A stretch of DNA of 64,000 bases from Amaranthus tricolor (lineage: Eukaryota > Streptophyta > Magnoliopsida > Caryophyllales > Amaranthaceae): positions 11,678,781-11,742,780 of the forward strand of contig NC_080053.1 in NCBI RefSeq assembly GCF_026212465.1, in the 5' to 3' direction. Positions 62,421-64,000 of this stretch are shown here, one piece after another. Made by a program: the position numbers and the translations under genes. The notes below the pieces were generated by a model. The model was not told the DNA's origin. It ran no database searches and was given only the letters and a program-made list of their open reading frames with translations. Within the stretch, counting starts at the first letter, position 1, and each line of letters starts with the position of its first letter.

Positions 62421-63190
62421 CTATAAATATATTTGGGATGATTTTGACTTATTCATCTAGAACTTCTCATTAATTACTCTCTCTAATCTTGTCTATACTT
62501 AATCTCTTTACTTACTTAGTTACGTAATTATTTTCTTAATTATTGCAAAATTAGTCTCTTCATTTTTTTATTATTATTTTTTTAGTTTACCAATAGTTCA
62601 TTATCCAATATGTATTCGTGTTTTTTAAAAAAGCCATAAAAAATTTACTAAAGTGACAAAATTATTAAAAGGATCTAGCTTTTTAAAGAAATATTAATTT
62701 TACTCCGACGGCATCAACAACACCATCGGTTAGTAACTATCAACACCATTAGAAATTGATGATAATGAATAAGAGAAACTATCAACTCCTATGGGGTAAT
62801 TAGATCTCGACAATATCTTGACAATAATCATCAACGAGATCACAAGGAATGCAACAACCACAGCAAGGTGGTGGAAAACGTGTTAATTTCTAAAATATGG
62901 GTTAGTTTGATTGTTCAATTATTGTTAACTTTAAATTATTAATTTTTTATATTTTATAGCTAGTATTTGAATATATCTCTATGTAACCTTTTCTAGCAAC
63001 ACCACTATTATCTAGTGGTGGAGCCGTTTCACATATATATTCATATTTTCCAATCTAGTACCCATAATATAATACTAAAAATAATACTTCATCTTCTTCA
63101 AAATAATTATTACACTTGTTTGGTTCGTCTCAATTTATATTTTTACAATATTAATTTTGCATAATTATTAATTATACACAATTAAATATA
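62421..63190. other. Unassigned AT-rich DNA
   Basis: No gene or RNA recognised. May be part of a deleted hAT element's 5' region given the TATA-like motif at 62423-62431, but no transposase sequence is seen. Confidence 0.4.
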
Positions 63191-63631
63191 AGAAAAATTA
63201 CCTAGAATAATCCAACCCATTTATTATTTTTCTACAATAATCCTACCTATTAACCATGAATAATTCCAACTTTATGGGGTATTTGCCTAGAGTAAAGTTG
63301 GGTAGCCCAATGACCTGCTATAGTATGTAATTCAACAACACAATAAACTGAAAATTAATTTAAAGTTAGAGAAAAATTTAAAAAATTTACGTAAAAATTC
63401 TATATAGTAAAAAATCATAAAAATTTTTAAACATTTTTTTAACATTTTTTTCGACATTTTATTTTAATTTATTTTTTTCTTTTAAATAAAACTAGATATA
63501 ACAAGTCATTCGGTTACCGAGTTTACTCTAGGAAATCACCTCTCAAAGTTGGGATTATTCATGGTTAATTAATAGTTGAGATTATTGTAGGAAAATCGTG
63601 AATAAGTTGGATTACTCCAGGTAATTTTTCC
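63191..63631. mobile_element. Foldback MITE, family copy C
   Basis: Best-preserved copy: GAAAAATTACCTAGAATAAT at the left and GGATTACTCCAGGTAATTTTTC at the right, with the inner blocks GACCTGCTATAGTATGTAATT and TTACGTAAAAATT shared with 22116-22559 and 28578-28885. The right half contains CTCTAGGAAATCACC and GGGATTATTCATGGTTAAT, inverted from the left half. No coding region. Confidence 0.75.
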
Positions 63632-64000
63632 TTAAACATATAACTCCATCTTTTCCTAAGATTTTGCTACATTTTACTTTTTCACACTATTCGATATATC
63701 GATTCAAAAATGAATATCTTTTATAATACTTAATAAAAAAAATAAAAAGTTAATATCAATAATTCTTGCATTGAGACAAAATCGAATAAGATCTCATTTA
63801 ACTATGTTTTAACTTGTAGATTAAGAATAAAATAAAAATAAAAATTAATCGATAAACTATGTCTAAAAAAAAATGTTACAAAATAGTAGGGACAAAAAGA
63901 ATAAGAATTAAAATAATACATTGGCTACCATATAACAAAATTAAATCATAGAAAATGATACACAAATTCTTGTTTAGGACCATCTTAAAATTAGAATGCT
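63632..64000. other. AT-rich window end
   Basis: No feature recognised. ACAAATTCTTGTTTAGGACC at 63962 resembles the left terminus of the GAGACGGTCTCT MITE family and may be the start of another copy beyond the window. Confidence 0.4.

Overview
This is an AT-rich, intron-rich plant nuclear window, from a eudicot. It carries three spliced protein-coding genes: a plastid-targeted cysteine-synthase-family enzyme, an R2R3-MYB factor and a MYB-repeat SNAPc subunit. Most of the remaining DNA is transposon remains: Mutator-like, hAT, L1 and RTE LINEs, copia, Stowaway-type MITEs, a SINE-like piece and a Helitron-like end. The species cannot be fixed from the sequence. The mobile-element set is compatible with Caryophyllales, but that is only an impression.

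Layout. 1715-15948 (+): a 13-exon gene for a 4.5-repeat MYB protein, the plant counterpart of SNAPC4/SNAP190 (MYB4R1); its introns hold a long-TIR element, a SINE-like fragment and a MITE. 16.3-28.5 kb: a transposon belt with an L1 relic, a decayed MULE transposase flanked by unusual hairpin-forming palindromes, a Stowaway MITE, a foldback MITE, a second deleted MULE, a tandem duplication ending in a Helitron-like terminus, and a 1.54 kb inverted-repeat element with a perfect 9-bp target duplication. 28992-43827 (+): a 10-exon S-sulfocysteine synthase/cysteine synthase gene (CS26-like); its introns contain LTR and RTE LINE debris, and a 6.9 kb intron holds a 3.7 kb hAT element. 44.4-47.8 kb: a possible snRNA-type promoter (USE plus TATA at Pol III spacing), a second palindrome cluster broken by a hAT MITE with a perfect 8-bp target duplication, and a copia relic split by another hAT-like MITE. 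49597-56356 (-): a 3-exon R2R3-MYB of the MYB21/24/57 type with a TATA box. 58.2-64 kb: MITEs and an internally deleted MULE that carries a broken GRF zinc-finger gene on the opposite strand.

The three host genes do not form a pathway. SNAPc is the factor that reads upstream elements of plant snRNA promoters, so a USE-like motif in the same window as its large subunit is a curiosity and not evidence of a functional link. All exon models were read by eye from splice sites and reading frame; each of the three keeps an open frame from ATG to stop with consistent phases.
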